64,000 nucleotides of DNA. It comes from Arion vulgaris. Its lineage: Eukaryota > Mollusca > Gastropoda > Stylommatophora > Arionidae. A program made the position numbers and the translations under genes. Location: the NCBI GenBank assembly GCA_020796225.1, contig CM036764.1:24298233-24362232 (forward strand). The letters are read 5' to 3'. Below, piece by piece: positions 22,336-32,949 of this stretch (positions within the stretch are counted from its first letter, which is position 1; every line of letters starts with the position of its first letter). The notes below the pieces were generated by a model. The model was given only the letters and a program-made list of their open reading frames with translations. It ran no database searches and was not told where the DNA came from.

Positions 22336-22945
22336 ACCATCTAAAGTTTTTTCGGTGACACACAATCAGACATACAATCAGATTTATAATCAAGATTAAC
22401 AGAAAGTTTAAATAGATTGGAGAAACAGAGAGATAAAGTGAGAAAAAAAGAAAGGAAGAGCTGGGTAACTGAGTCAGTGGTAGTTGGACTTCGGTCCTTC
22501 ATATGAATCGCATTTTCCTTTCTTATTTTGTCCATACAGTTCTGGTTATCTCAAACATTCAAATCCTAATTCATTTCTTTAACTAATTTGTCTGGTGTCA
22601 TGAATGTCAGCTCTCGGATTATGAATAATTATTTTAAACTTTCTCCCAGAGTGTTACTAGTCACGGTTTTATTTATTAATATTGTTATAGACTGTTCTGT
22701 CAAGCACCTGAGTAATCATTCTGACCTTTTTTCCCTAGGTGTTACAGGTAAATAAATCACGTCTCCATCTCCTTGTTGAGTCTCATAGTAACGACCATCC
22801 AGTTGTGTTGTCGTTCGTTGAGTTTGTTTATCTTCTGTCTAGTTGTCTTCTCCTATGTCCAGCTGTATTATTCTCCGTTCATTTGTCTTATTCATCCATT
22901 TCTTTTATCCTCTATCTAGTCTTCTTATCTTGCATTTAGTTGTCT
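22336..22945. other. No recognised feature
   Basis: Pyrimidine-leaning sequence before the 38-bp array. No motif was recognised. Confidence 0.4.
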
Positions 22946-24346
22946 AGTCATCTGTCCAGCTTCTTATTTTGTCCACATCCTAGCCTTATCTGGTCATCTT
23001 CTTATTTTGTCCACATCCTAGCCTTACCTGTTCACCTTCTTATTTTGTCTACATCCCAGCCTTACCTGTTCACTTTCTTATTTTGTCTACATCCTAGCCT
23101 TACCTGTTCACTTTCTTATTTTGTCCACATCCTAGCCTTACCTGTTCACTTTCTTATTTTGTCTACATCCTAGCCTTACCTGTTCACCTTCTTATTTTGT
23201 CCACATCCTAGCCTTACCTGTTCACCTTCTTATTTTGTCTACATCCTAGCCTTACCTTTTCACTTTCTTATTTTGTCTACATCCTAGCCTTACCTGTTCA
23301 CCTTCTTATTTTGTCTACATCCTAGCCTTACCTGTTCACTTTCTTATTTTGTCCACATCCTAGCCTTACCTGTTCACTTTCTTATTTTGTCTACATCCTA
23401 GCCTTACCTGTTCACTTTCTTATTTTGTCCACATCCTAGCCTTACCTGTTCACTTTCTTATTTTGTCTACATCCTAGCCTTACCTGTTCACTTTCTTATT
23501 TTGTCCACATCCTAGCCTTACCTGTTCACTTTCTTATTTTGTCCACATCCTAGCCTTACCTGTTCACCTTCTTATTTTGTCTACATCCTAGCCTTACCTG
23601 TTCACTTTCTTATTTTGTCCACATCCTAGCCTTACCTGTTCACTTTCTTATTTTGTCCACATCCTAGCCTTACCTGTTCACTTTCTTATTTTGTCTACAT
23701 CCTAGCCTTACCTGTTCACTTTCTTATTTTGTCTACATCCTAGCCTTACATGTTCACCTTCTTATTTTGTCCACATCCTAGCCTTACCTTTCACCTTCTT
23801 ATTTTGTCCACATCCTAGCCTTACATGTTCACCTTCTTATTTTGTCCACATCCTAGCCTTACCTTTCACCTTCTTATTTTGTCCACATCCTAGCCTTACA
23901 TGTTCACCTTCTTATTTTGTCCACATCCTAGCCTTACCTTTCACCTTCTTATTTTGTCTACATCCTAGCCTTACCTGTTCACTTTCTTATTTTGTCTACA
24001 TCCTAGCCTTACCTGTTCACTTTCTTATTTTGTCTACATCCTAGCCTTACCTGTTCACCTTCTTATTTTGTCTACATCCTAGCCTTACATGTTCACCTTC
24101 TTATTTTGTCTACATCCTAGCCTTACCTGTTCACTTTCTTATTTTGTCTACATCCTAGCCTTACCTGTTCACTTTCTTATTTTGTCTACATCCTAGCCTT
24201 ACCTGTTCACTTTCTTATTTTGTCCACATCCTAGCCTTACCTGTTCACTTTCTTATTTTGTCCACATCCTAGCCTTACCTGTTCACTTTCTTATTTTGTC
24301 CACATCCTAGCCTTACCTGTTCACTTTCTTATTTTGTCCACATCCA
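22946..24346. repeat. 38-bp minisatellite, about 37 units
   Basis: The unit reads TTCTTATTTTGTCCACATCC, then TAGCCTTACCTGTTCACC, with CCACATCC/CTACATCC and CACC/CACT variants. Shorter 37-bp units with ACCTTTCACC alternate with ACATGTTCACC units between 23745 and 23950. A partial unit lies at 24611-24650, beyond an inserted fragment. Confidence 0.97.
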
Positions 24347-24612
24347 AATAAGGGTGATATTATTCGGTCTCTTCGCGACTGTCTGTTAGATGAGGACATT
24401 AAAATCGATGTTGAATCGATCAAACGATTTAGGCAGTTTGGAGTTACCCGCTGTACAAGTAGAACTGGATGCTTGAGAGGCAGAGTGAGAGGTGTGTTAA
24501 ATCAGCGAGCCACGGGAACCATCAATATGCATACTTTTCGATATATGTTGGGGAGACTGAGCACCTATGGGTCTGCCCGGAGTGCAATGACGTCAGTTTA
24601 GTAACCAATAAC
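24347..24612 (+). pseudogene. RNase H-type LINE 3' fragment inside the 38-bp array
   Basis: One + frame encodes FGVTRCTSRTGCLRGRVRG and a neighbouring frame GETEHLWVCPECNDV. Both align with the end of the 54760-55607 remnant (LGVKFGHARQCRLRGRERR and RRTEHEWECPMCHDV). A frameshift separates them. Minisatellite sequence (CCACATCCTAG) resumes at 24611. Confidence 0.65.
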
Positions 24613-24817
24613 CACATCCTAGCTTTATCTTCAACCTTCTTATTTTGTCTTCTTATAATTTTTAATCTATCATCCATTTTTCTTTTATTCTTCCAAGGTT
24701 ACTTTAATACTTATTCCTTCCTTTATCGATTTTCAAATCAGATTATCACACTGTAATATCTTTATATTAATCTGTGTTTCTTTTGTATTATATTTATACA
24801 TATTTGTTTCTTATATA

Positions 24818-25031
24818 CACCCGCTTTCATACGTTTACCCTAAGCAACTCTTTCATACGTTTACCTTAAGCAACTCTTACATACGTTTACCTTAAGCAAC
24901 TCTTACATACGTTTACCTTAAGCAACACTTTCATACGTTTACCTTAAGCAACTCTTACATACGTTTACCTTAAGCAACTCTTTCATACGTTTACCCTAAG
25001 CAACTCTTTCATACGTTTACTCTATACAACT
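24818..25031. repeat. 26-bp minisatellite, about 8 units
   Basis: Units read TTTCATACGTTTACCTTAAG plus CAACTC, with TTTC/TTAC and CCTTAAG/CCCTAAG variants. Confidence 0.95.
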
Positions 25032-25141
25032 CTATAATTTTTATCGTTTGAGTCAACACTTTTTTCTTCATCCTTCTCTTGATTTCATTACTTGAAAGAC
25101 AGGAATTGAAAAACAAAATCATAACGTTAAATGTGTCTGGA

Positions 25142-25736
25142 CGTGGCCCCCGGGAAAAGATGGCCGATTAGCTCATAAGGAACATCGAAAATTCATATTT
25201 AATCGGGGGCTTGTTTTTGTATATGTTTGATAGAACACAGCACGCTTTTTCTTTTTTCAATTTGACTCAATTCTATGAGTTCAGGGTTATTTATTGATGA
25301 ATAATGTTAATAATACTGATATTACTTATCTTTAAACTTAATTTGTGCCCGCCTGCCCAACGTGTTCGTAGTGCGTTGGACGACGATGTGACAAGCCCTC
25401 TGTGAGTCCGAGTTCAATTCCGCGGGCTGGCAGGAAAAAGCCACAGGTTCTCCAGATTTACGGTGTTCGTGGCAACGAACGGAAGAGTTGCGATGTCCAC
25501 GGCACCGAGCCGAAGAGCTGAAAGCTCAAGTGCTTCTGGATCGGGAAGGAAAAAAACACACCCAAAAAAACTTAATTTGTAACATGTAACCTTGATTTAG
25601 TATGTTGTATTGTTTTAAAAAGGAATTACGTCTATATACAACAACAAATGGAATGTGAGAATCACGTGACAGTTGTGATCGTATTTCCTAGAATTTCTTA
25701 CCTGAGCCCGCCGGCCGTATATTATCGGAGACCACG
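25142..25736 (+). mobile_element. MITE family M7, copy B (split by a SINE)
   Basis: The left end is CGTGGCCCCC and the right end GGAGACCACG. They are inverted repeats with one mismatch over the first seven bases. The flanks gtctgga at 25135-25141 and 25737-25743 are a perfect 7-bp target duplication. The interior matches copy A on both sides of the SINE at 25347-25567. Confidence 0.85.
25347..25567 (+). mobile_element. tRNA-derived SINE, family 2, with 13-bp TSD
   Basis: It starts GCCCGCCTGCCCAACGTGTT and has a B-box-like GAGTTCAATTCC near 25410. The body includes CCACAGGTTCTCCAGATTTAC and GAGCCGAAGAGCTGAAAGC, and it ends in an A-rich tail. The flanks aaacttaatttgt at 25334-25346 and 25568-25580 are identical, marking insertion by LINE-type retrotransposition. 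The second family member is at 33821-34049 on the other strand. Confidence 0.9.
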
Positions 25737-25814
25737 GTCTGGATTATAAAATCAAGACCTAGACTAGAGATTGATCGTCAGATAAAACTTCATTAAATAA
25801 AGAAAAGTGTCTAG

Positions 25815-26080
25815 AGAGGAAGAATTGACTTCATTTCACCTGGTTCCCCATATGACTCGATCACTCTTCGCAGAAACTGCTGCACGCCACCTGCCGAGAG
25901 TATTACACAAAGCACCAACTCCATAGCTCTAGCAACAATTCTAAGAAATCTCCGGAGAAAAATGCACTTGTGAAGTTAACGACGCGGTACGGAATCGAAC
26001 CCGACGCGGTACAGAATCGAACCCATGACATTCAGAGCGTAAGACAAACTGCTTCACCATTTCGCCACAGTGATTTTATT
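25815..26080 (-). mobile_element. SINE family 1, minus strand
   Basis: The reverse complement has the tRNA-like head (GGTTCGATTCTGTACC, 26000-26020), CTCTCGGCAGGTGG, AGTCATATGGGGAACC and GAAATGAAGTCAATTC. A GACGCGGTACGGAATCGAACCC block is duplicated in tandem around 25981-26020, inside the head. Confidence 0.75.
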
Positions 26081-26515
26081 AGGTGTATAATTGAAGTTGT
26101 TGAAAATGAAGGTAGTGTCTGTCAATTCACATATTTATGCTCTATTGAGTCGACAGTTTCAAACATCACAACTCAATGTGTTTCTGCAGTAAAGTTGAAG
26201 ACTCTCATTCATAACACTTTCAATCTATTATTGAATTGATTTCGTGATAAAAGATTCTCGACCTTTGCCCTCAGATGGCACAGACCTACACATGTGTCGC
26301 TGTGTTTTCAAGGTGGCAAACTTAGAGGCTTCAACTAAATGGTGGTTTGCTTTGTGTACCTGCGTGACATCATTTTCAACTGTTATACCGATTGCATGTC
26401 ACAGCTATCAGCTGTTTTGTCAGTTCTGTAGGTGACTGTCCTCCCTAGAAGACACTTTACTTTAAATGGGATTAAATTCTTTCTTCGGTTTCTTGTATTC
26501 TTCAAATCTGAGTCT
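26081..26515. other. No recognised feature
   Basis: Unique-looking sequence. Two short frames (89 and 63 codons) have no recognised motif. Confidence 0.35.
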
Positions 26516-27040
26516 TTATTTGTTGTTTGACTGTTTGTATGTGCGAAAGTGATGCTTAGGTCTAGGTAATACGATTCTATGTATAATGCATGAAAGTGGT
26601 CTTATATCTTTTGTTTCTTTCTTTTCTATATTCCTGTTTTGCCTCACAGCTTCATAATAGGAAGAGATTTCTAGAACGGGCTTTTGTGTGTCTTTCGTCG
26701 CCTCTGTTATCTCTGAGGTCCTCCTTTTGCGTGGCTGGCGTTTTGCTTTGTATCCATTGCATCGTAATAACATTGCTCTTTGAGGCGCACTGTCTGTTGA
26801 TAATCTGCTTATGTTGCCGAACAATTTAGTTTACAGTTTCTTGATGAAGTTCAGTACTGATGTTTTTGTACCCAAATTTTCCCTGATGTCTTCATTTATA
26901 AATTGGTTTCTTCTTGTTACTCCCAGCATTCTACGTAGACATTTTATCTATGTCGTGACTAGTTTGCTTTTATCATTTGATGTCAGAGTCCAGGTTTGTT
27001 TCTATCATTTGATGTCAGCGTCCAGGTTTGCTTCTATCAT
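26516..27040 (-). pseudogene. LINE RT C-terminal fragment with a minisatellite in its coding part
   Basis: Read on the minus strand, the order is TWTLTSNDKSKLVTT, a stop, IKCLRRMLGVTRRNQFINED, then VLNFIKK, LFGNISRLSTDSAPQRAMLL, KRQPRKRRTSEITEATKD and a stop. This is the usual LINE order: ETWTL motif, CLRR.L, FG.I, R.PRKR. Stops and an indel make it a pseudogene. The 32-bp array begins at the TWTLTSND segment. Confidence 0.85.
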
Positions 27041-27830
27041 TTGATGTCAGCGTCCAGGTTTGCTTCTATCATTTGATGTCAGCGTCCAGGTTTGTTTCTA
27101 TCATTTGATGTCAGAGTCCAGGTTTGTTTCTATCATTTGATGTCAGCGTCCAGGTTTGTTTCTATCATTTGATGTCAGCGTCCAGGTTTGCTTCTATCAT
27201 TTGATGTCAGCGTCCAGGTTTGTTTCTATCATTTGATGTCAGCGTCCAGGTTTGCTTCTATCATTTGATGTCAGCGTCCAGGTTTGCTTCTATCATTTGA
27301 TGTCAGAGTCCAGGTTTGTTTCTATCATTTGATGTCAGCGTCCAGGTTTGTTTCTATCATTTGATGTCAGCGTCCAGGTTTGCTTCTATCATTTGATGTC
27401 AGCGTCCAGGTTTGCTTCTATCATTTGATGTCAGCGTCCAGGTTTGTTTCTATCATTTGATGTCAGAGTCCAGGTTTGTTTCTATCATTTGATGTCAGCG
27501 TCCAGGTTTGCTTCTATCATTTGATGTCAGCGTCCAGGTTTGTTTCTATCATTTGATGTCAGAGTCCAGGTTTGTTTCTATCATTTGATGTCAGCGTCCA
27601 GGTTTGTTTCTATCATTTGATGTCAGCGTCCAGGTTTGCTTCTATCATTTGATGTCAGCGTCCAGGTTTGTTTCTATCATTTGATGTCAGCGTCCAGGTT
27701 TGCTTCTATCATTTGATGTCAGCGTCCAGATTTGCTTCTATCATTTGATGTCAGCGTCCAGGTTTGTTTCTATCATTTGATGTCAGCGTCCAGGTTTGTT
27801 TCTATCATTTGATGTCAGCGTCCAGGTTTG
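26972..27830. repeat. 32-bp minisatellite derived from LINE coding sequence, about 27 units
   Basis: Units read TTTCTATCATTTGATGTCAG plus CGTCCAGGTTTG, with CGTCC/AGTCC and TTGTTT/TTGCTT variants. On the minus strand one unit reads TWTLTSNDRNK, the same segment as the adjoining RT fragment. Since 32 is not a multiple of three, the frame shifts each unit, so it is not a protein repeat. Confidence 0.95.
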
Positions 27831-28149
27831 GCACTCATAGCATAATAATGTGGGGAGAAATATTGTGTTGAACAATGCCCCTTTGGTGTTCATGGTAACA
27901 TATTTGCCTTTTTAAATTGGCACCATTTGTCACCATATCGCTATCTCCCTAAGGTTAAATAATAAAGTTGTCCATACAAAAATATTTTTTTAATTATTTG
28001 TCCCCTATGGGTAAGGGATCCTTGACTTTTATATGATCGATCACTTTGCAGAAAAAAAAAGATGAACTGTTGTGTGTTTTAGTGGATTCAAGTTTCTTGA
28101 AGTTGAACACGCAACTTTGAACCGAAGAGTGAGTCATATTGTCATTATA
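27831..28149. other. No recognised feature
   Basis: AT-rich, apparently unique. Confidence 0.4.
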
Positions 28150-28275
28150 AGAGGTCTATCTTCTTCTTCTTCTTCAACTTTGTCTTTGAGGTTTATTGCT
28201 GCAGATATCACCGACCTCCATTCATCTCTGTTCTTAATCTTCCCTTGCCAATATTCTATTTATGACTCGTAGTAT
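28150..28275 (-). pseudogene. LINE extreme C-terminus with GAA tail
   Basis: The minus strand encodes EYWQGKIKNRDEWRSVISAA, then INLKDKVEEEEED. The GAAGAAGAAGAAG run is part of the tail. The pattern (R..WR..I..A.NL) is a common LINE C-terminal end. Confidence 0.55.
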
Positions 28276-28322
28276 TTCTAGAAAGCAATGACAAACTACT
28301 GAACGTAATAATGCTTAGAATA
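28276..28322 (+). mobile_element. Short SINE family 3 piece
   Basis: CTAGAAAGCAATGACAAACTACTGAACGTA matches the reverse complement of 42040-42085 in the family 3 SINE. It is too short to assign ends. Confidence 0.45.
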
Positions 28323-28365
28323 ATCACAAACAACGTTAAAAAAGCCGGGGTTGATTCGCAAAGTC

Positions 28366-28672
28366 CCATGCAAGTTGCGCTTACATACATGCAGATTGTG
28401 CTTACATTCATGCAAGTTGCGCTAACCTACGTGCAAGTTGTGCTTACATACATGCAAGTTGCGCTTACGTACATGCAGGTTGCGCTTACATACATGCAGG
28501 CTGAGCTTACACACATGCACGTTGCGCTTACGTACATGCAGGTTACACTTACGTACATACAGGTTGTGCTTGCACACATGCAAGTTGTGCTTACATACAT
28601 GCAGGTTGTGCTTACATACATGCAGGTTGTGCTTACATACATGCAGGTTGTGCTTACACACATGCAGGTTGC
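28366..28672. repeat. 21-bp minisatellite, about 15 units
   Basis: The unit is GTTGTGCTTACATACATGCAG with substitutions. The period is a multiple of three, so both strands stay open (QVVLTYM and KHNLHVC repeats). No start context or unique flanking coding sequence supports a gene. Confidence 0.95.
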
Positions 28673-29224
28673 AAATATATCATGTACACATTATACCCAG
28701 TAATGTAAATCACTAACAAGCAGCCCCAACAGATGCTTTCTAACCACCGTCGCTTCTATTTGAATAAGAAATCTCTCATTACCATTATTTAACAGTTCCT
28801 TTCTTACCATCCATTTTGTGTTGAAATCAACACATTTGAACAGTGAGAGAGAGAATAGTAATCTCAACCTAGTCGGTATGATAAGAACAATAATTGTTCA
28901 CTCGCTGTAGGTGAACCATTTGAAACGTTGGTTTATGGTGAGTGTCACGTATTGTAGTCACATTTCTGAACGCTTGAGCGCTTTTAGATTATGGTACAGT
29001 CTTGTTTGATATGTAAATTGTATCCACATATTTTAGAATACTTGCACTCTGTGGTGGTTCCGGCTAATGACAAATACATCTCGATCAATGTGGGAAGAGA
29101 TTTGAGTTCGAATGTTGAATGTGACGGGGGGCTGTAACATGCAAAAATGAAATGGAAGTAGAAATAAACAGGTTAAGAATGTATACGAGCAGGATATAAC
29201 AAGACTGTCAACATAGGATCGGAA
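28673..29224. other. No recognised feature
   Basis: Unique-looking sequence. A 96-codon minus frame at its right edge runs into repeat DNA and has no motif. Confidence 0.35.
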
Positions 29225-29790
29225 GTAAGGACATTGTATGAAGATAAGAACTGATGACTTTGTGAAGCTATGAACTGATGACTTTGACTCTTTGAAGATA
29301 TGAACTAATGACTGACTATGCAAAGCTGTGAACTAATGACGTTGACTGTGTAAAGCTATGAGCTGATGACTCGCTATGTAAAGCTATGAGCTGATGACTG
29401 ACTATGTAAAGCTATGAGCTGATGACTATGTAAAGCTATGAGCTGATGACTGACTATGTAAAGCTATGAGCTGATGACTTTTTGAAGCTATGAACTGATG
29501 ACTTTGACTCTTTGAAGATATGAACTAATGACTGACTATGTAAAGCTGTGAACTAATGACGTTGACTGTGTAAAGCTATGAGCTGATGACTCGCTATGTA
29601 AAGCTATGAGCTGATGACTGACTATGTAAAGCTATGAGCTGATGACTATGTAAAGCTATGAGCTGATGACTGACTATGTAAAGCTATGAGCTGATGACTG
29701 ACTGTGTAAAGCTATAAACTGATGACTGACTGTGTAAAGCTGTGTACTGATGACTTTGACTATGTAAATCTATTCACTGATGACTGATTT
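29225..29790. repeat. About 28-bp repeat with a 220-bp higher-order duplication
   Basis: The basic unit is GACTATGTAAAGCTATGAGC plus TGATGACT, with lengths of about 24-37 bp. The series from ACTTTGACTCTTTGAAGATA at 29281 recurs at 29501, so a block of about eight units was duplicated as a whole. Confidence 0.93.
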
Positions 29791-30085
29791 CATAAAATGA
29801 TAGGCTATATTTACAACAATCATTTTCTATGTGATATGAATATGAACGATGATGATCACATTTGAGTGACAATATAAGCCATGTACATGGTAATTATGTC
29901 ATGTCAGGTTGTATTGTTGTGTTGGTACTTAAGCCGTGCCCTTATTCTGTTTTATGTCAGTCAAATTGTCGACTGCATACTCTGTTGGCATGCATAAATA
30001 TACTCATACATACCATCTACATCATTTCTAAGATAATATTCATTCGTTGATTTAATGAAGGGATTAGGGCGTCCATTACCTAAAA
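29791..30085. other. No recognised feature
   Basis: Unique-looking AT-rich sequence. Confidence 0.4.
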
Positions 30086-30482
30086 CAGTTCATACGTCCA
30101 TCTGTTAAACCAATTCATACGTCCATCTGTTAAACCAATTCATACGTCCATCTGTTAAACCAATTCATACGTCCATCTGTTAAACCAATTCATACGTCCA
30201 TCTGTTAAACCAATTCATACGTCCATCTGTTAAACCAATTCATACGTCCATCTGTTAAACCAATTCATACGTCCATCTGTTAAACCAATTCATACGTCCA
30301 TATGTTAAACCAATTCATACGTCCATCTGTTAAACCAATTCATACGTCCATCTGTTAAACCAATTCATACGTCCATCTGTTAAACCAATTCATACGTCCA
30401 TCTGTTAAACCAATGCATACGTCCATCTGTTAAACCAATTCATACGTCCATCTGTTAAACCAATTCATACGTCCATCTGTTG
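30086..30482. repeat. 25-bp minisatellite, about 16 units
   Basis: Nearly identical units of CAATTCATACGTCCATCTGT plus TAAAC. Only two single-base variants were seen (TATGT at 30301, AATGC near 30414). Confidence 0.97.
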
Positions 30483-30529
30483 GTGGTTAAATGCATATAT
30501 CACGAGCATAGTCAGGGGGTTACAGCGCT

Positions 30530-31115
30530 GGTGTAAAATGGTTATACCTCTGAAGTAGATCAAGTGTTTTTAGTGCTATTGTAGGTCAAGTGGTTATAGT
30601 GCTAGTGTAGGTCAAGTGGTTATAGCGATGGTTATAAGTGGTTATAGCGCTGGTTATAAAGTGATTATAGCGCTGGTTGTAAAGTGGTTATAGCACTGGT
30701 TATAAAGTGGTTATAGCGCTGGTTATAGAGTGGTTATAGCGCTAGTGTAGGTCAAGCGTTTATAGCACTGATGAAGGTCAAGGGGTTATAGTGCTGGTGT
30801 AGTTCAAGTGGTTATATCGCTAGTGGAAAGTGGTTATAACTCTGAAGTAGGTCAAGTGGTCATATCGCTAGTGTAAAGTGGTTATAGCGCTTGCGTAGGT
30901 CTAGTGGTTATATCGCTTCTGTAAAGTGGTTATAGCACGGATGTAGTCTAGTGTTTATGGCGCTTGCGGTGGCCAAGTGGTTATAGCAGCGCTGATGTAG
31001 GTCAAGTGGTTATAGCTTTAGTGTAGTCAAGTGGTTATAGCGCTGCTGTAAAGTGGTTATAGCACGGATGTAGATCAAGTGGTTATATCGCCGGAGAAGT
31101 TACGTGGTTATATAT
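30530..31115. repeat. Degenerate GTGGTTATAGCGCT repeat
   Basis: GTGGTTATAGCGCTGGTGTAGGTCAA-like units of variable length (about 18-30 bp) fill the region. They are older or less homogenised than the adjoining 25-bp array. Confidence 0.9.
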
Positions 31116-31179
31116 CACCTCACCTGCCTGTTAATTATTAGAAGCAGAGTCAACCTTTTATCCTTTAGGCAGACACATA

Positions 31180-31256
31180 GGTACTCAGTCTATCACATCA
31201 GATGTCGATGAGTATTCATACTGATTGTCCTTGCTAAGGTTTTACACTTTTTGCTT
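31180..31256 (-). pseudogene. Short RNase H-type LINE tail piece
   Basis: The reverse complement (ATCAGTATGAATACTCATCGAC, then GAGTACCTATG) matches the tail seen at 24520-24600 and 56455-56545. The fragment is small and decayed. Confidence 0.4.
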
Positions 31257-31884
31257 GTCATACTAATGGGAACAATCTTACGCTCTTTCTTTTTTCTCGT
31301 TATATTCTCATATTATTGTGAGATTCTCGCGGCTCCGTGCACACAAAGTTCACATTGAGCGCTGCGAGATTGCAAAATGAATATCAAGTTCGATTTTCGT
31401 CAAAGTACTTGTAGTACGACGCCCAGAAAGTAATATTTTCAACATACCGTTCTTTGTCATCTTCCATGTTACCACTCTTGGCGATCTTTCATATTAGGGA
31501 TTAGATGCGTGCAGATGTTGTACTGTAATGAAACTCTTTTCTTTGTGTAACTTGCTTGTTCATTGCAGAGTAACGTTCTCTTTCTTCAGGCTAAGCGTTT
31601 GGGGGTGTAGCCTTTGATTTAATTGGGTTTACTATATTGGTAGTTTTTGTCCCAACTCTCTTTTTTATTATTCCTATCGATTGTTTTACAGTACATCAAA
31701 CCTTAAGGTAGAAGACCCTTTCAGCACCCTAAAATTGTAAATTGTGGTTGTTAATTTTAACAACATAGTAATACATACGATGGTTTAACAACATGACTTG
31801 GAATTAAAAAATGTCAGTTATGCAAAGTGAGTTTCTATATGGCCGTTGCTATTAATATATACATATTTCATATTAAGGAACAGG
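31257..31884. other. No recognised feature
   Basis: Unique-looking AT-rich sequence with no supported gene. Confidence 0.4.
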
Positions 31885-32095
31885 AATTTGGGTTTGTGAA
31901 ACCTTGATAAGAAAGAGACAGTCATCATTTTTCAAGCATATGATGAGAAAGGGAGGTTTAGAACACATTGTAGCAACCTGTAAAATTGAGGGGAGACGAG
32001 ACGAGAGAGAGACAATTTTGGATAGGCTGACTTCATGGCACGGAAGAGCGTAAATATCTGAGATGATATCAAACACCAGAGAACCATATAGAAGG
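31885..32095 (+). pseudogene. LINE C-terminal fragment, same family as 13781-14218
   Basis: TTCAAGCATATGATGAGAAAGG, GGTTTAGAACACATTGTAGCAACCTGTAAAATTGA and GACAATTTTGGATAGGCTGAC parallel the reverse complement of the 13781-14218 fragment (HIMRREGLEHLVTTGKIQG...LDDLTSW). The frame is broken. Confidence 0.65.
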
Positions 32096-32687
32096 TCCTA
32101 TCGGTCGAAACGTCGAATTTATATTTGTTGTTTTTGTATCTCTGCTGTTATAATATTTATATTTTCCTACATTAGATGTGTATTTTGAAATATAGTTCTA
32201 GTTAGTCATCCAACTGTGATGAATCATTGCGTGCATTAGTTTTCTTAAATTAGAATTCAAGTTGGTTAATGATCCCATGTATCACTTGCTAAACTTGACT
32301 GTTGGTAATAAAATGGCAGCGAGTTTATGCGACATTTGTTACATAGAGGTGACCTTATGCAGTTTAGAGAATATTCATTTGCACGATTATGGTTATACTT
32401 TTACATTATCCGATTCTTACATTTCCGTTTCCTCACTCGTATCAATTTTCTTGCGCAAGTTATTTATATCAATAACGTTTTTCGAAGGCGTATAATTGGA
32501 CTAGCTGATGACAGAGTTGTGTGGAAAGCCAAATTACGGAAGGGCGCAGAGTCTTTTGAGAAGATACTTATGTACGAGCTGAACGACAAGAGAGAAAAGC
32601 GAAAACTCAGAAGTTGTCACAGTAAAACACTTGCCTACTGACCGTCTGTAAAGATGAAAAGGGCCATATATAATTGACTTCAACGTA
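32096..32687. other. No firmly recognised feature
   Basis: A 104-codon frame (to 32641) has a basic C-terminal half and leads into a LINE tail, so it may be decayed LINE sequence. No specific motif was found. Confidence 0.35.
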
Positions 32688-32830
32688 CCGGATTTTCTCA
32701 AAAAAAGGTGGACCTCAGAACTTACAGAGACGGTGAAAAACACTATTGATGAAGCGTATACAAAACCCGTTCTATAAATCTATTCGTATCATGATTCTCT
32801 GATGCAAAACAGGATTAGACAAGAGAAAGG
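32688..32830 (+). pseudogene. LINE 3' fragment (EITEATK family)
   Basis: The frame gives KKRWTSELTETVKNTIDEAY, then a stop and GATGCAAAACAGGATTAGACAAGAGAAAG, the family tail. It is diverged from the copies at 1785 and 11921. Confidence 0.65.
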
Positions 32831-32837
32831 GAAGAAA

Positions 32838-32935
32838 GTACCGCGGGTGTTCCCCATATTGCATAATCCTTCCGTAAAAATAGCACATCACCTGCCGAAA
32901 GTGTTGCACAAAGCACGACCTTTGTAGCTAAACGC
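32838..32935 (-). mobile_element. SINE family 1 fragment
   Basis: The reverse complement has GTGCTTTGTGCAACACTTTCGGCAGGTGATG and GGATTATGCAATATGGGGAAC, matching the SINE body. Confidence 0.65.
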
Positions 32936-32949
32936 AGGTCACGTTTTAA

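Noticed and set aside
28311..28703. 130-codon frame with QVVLTYM repeats and an ATG
   Set aside because: It is a 21-bp minisatellite, open on both strands in several frames.
30086..30482. Possible CRISPR-like array (regular repeats)
   Set aside because: Units are contiguous with no unique spacers, and the sequence is eukaryotic. The same applies to all other arrays here.
32262..32641. Candidate small gene near 32.3-32.6 kb
   Set aside because: Two overlapping short frames without motif lead into a LINE tail; evidence is too weak.
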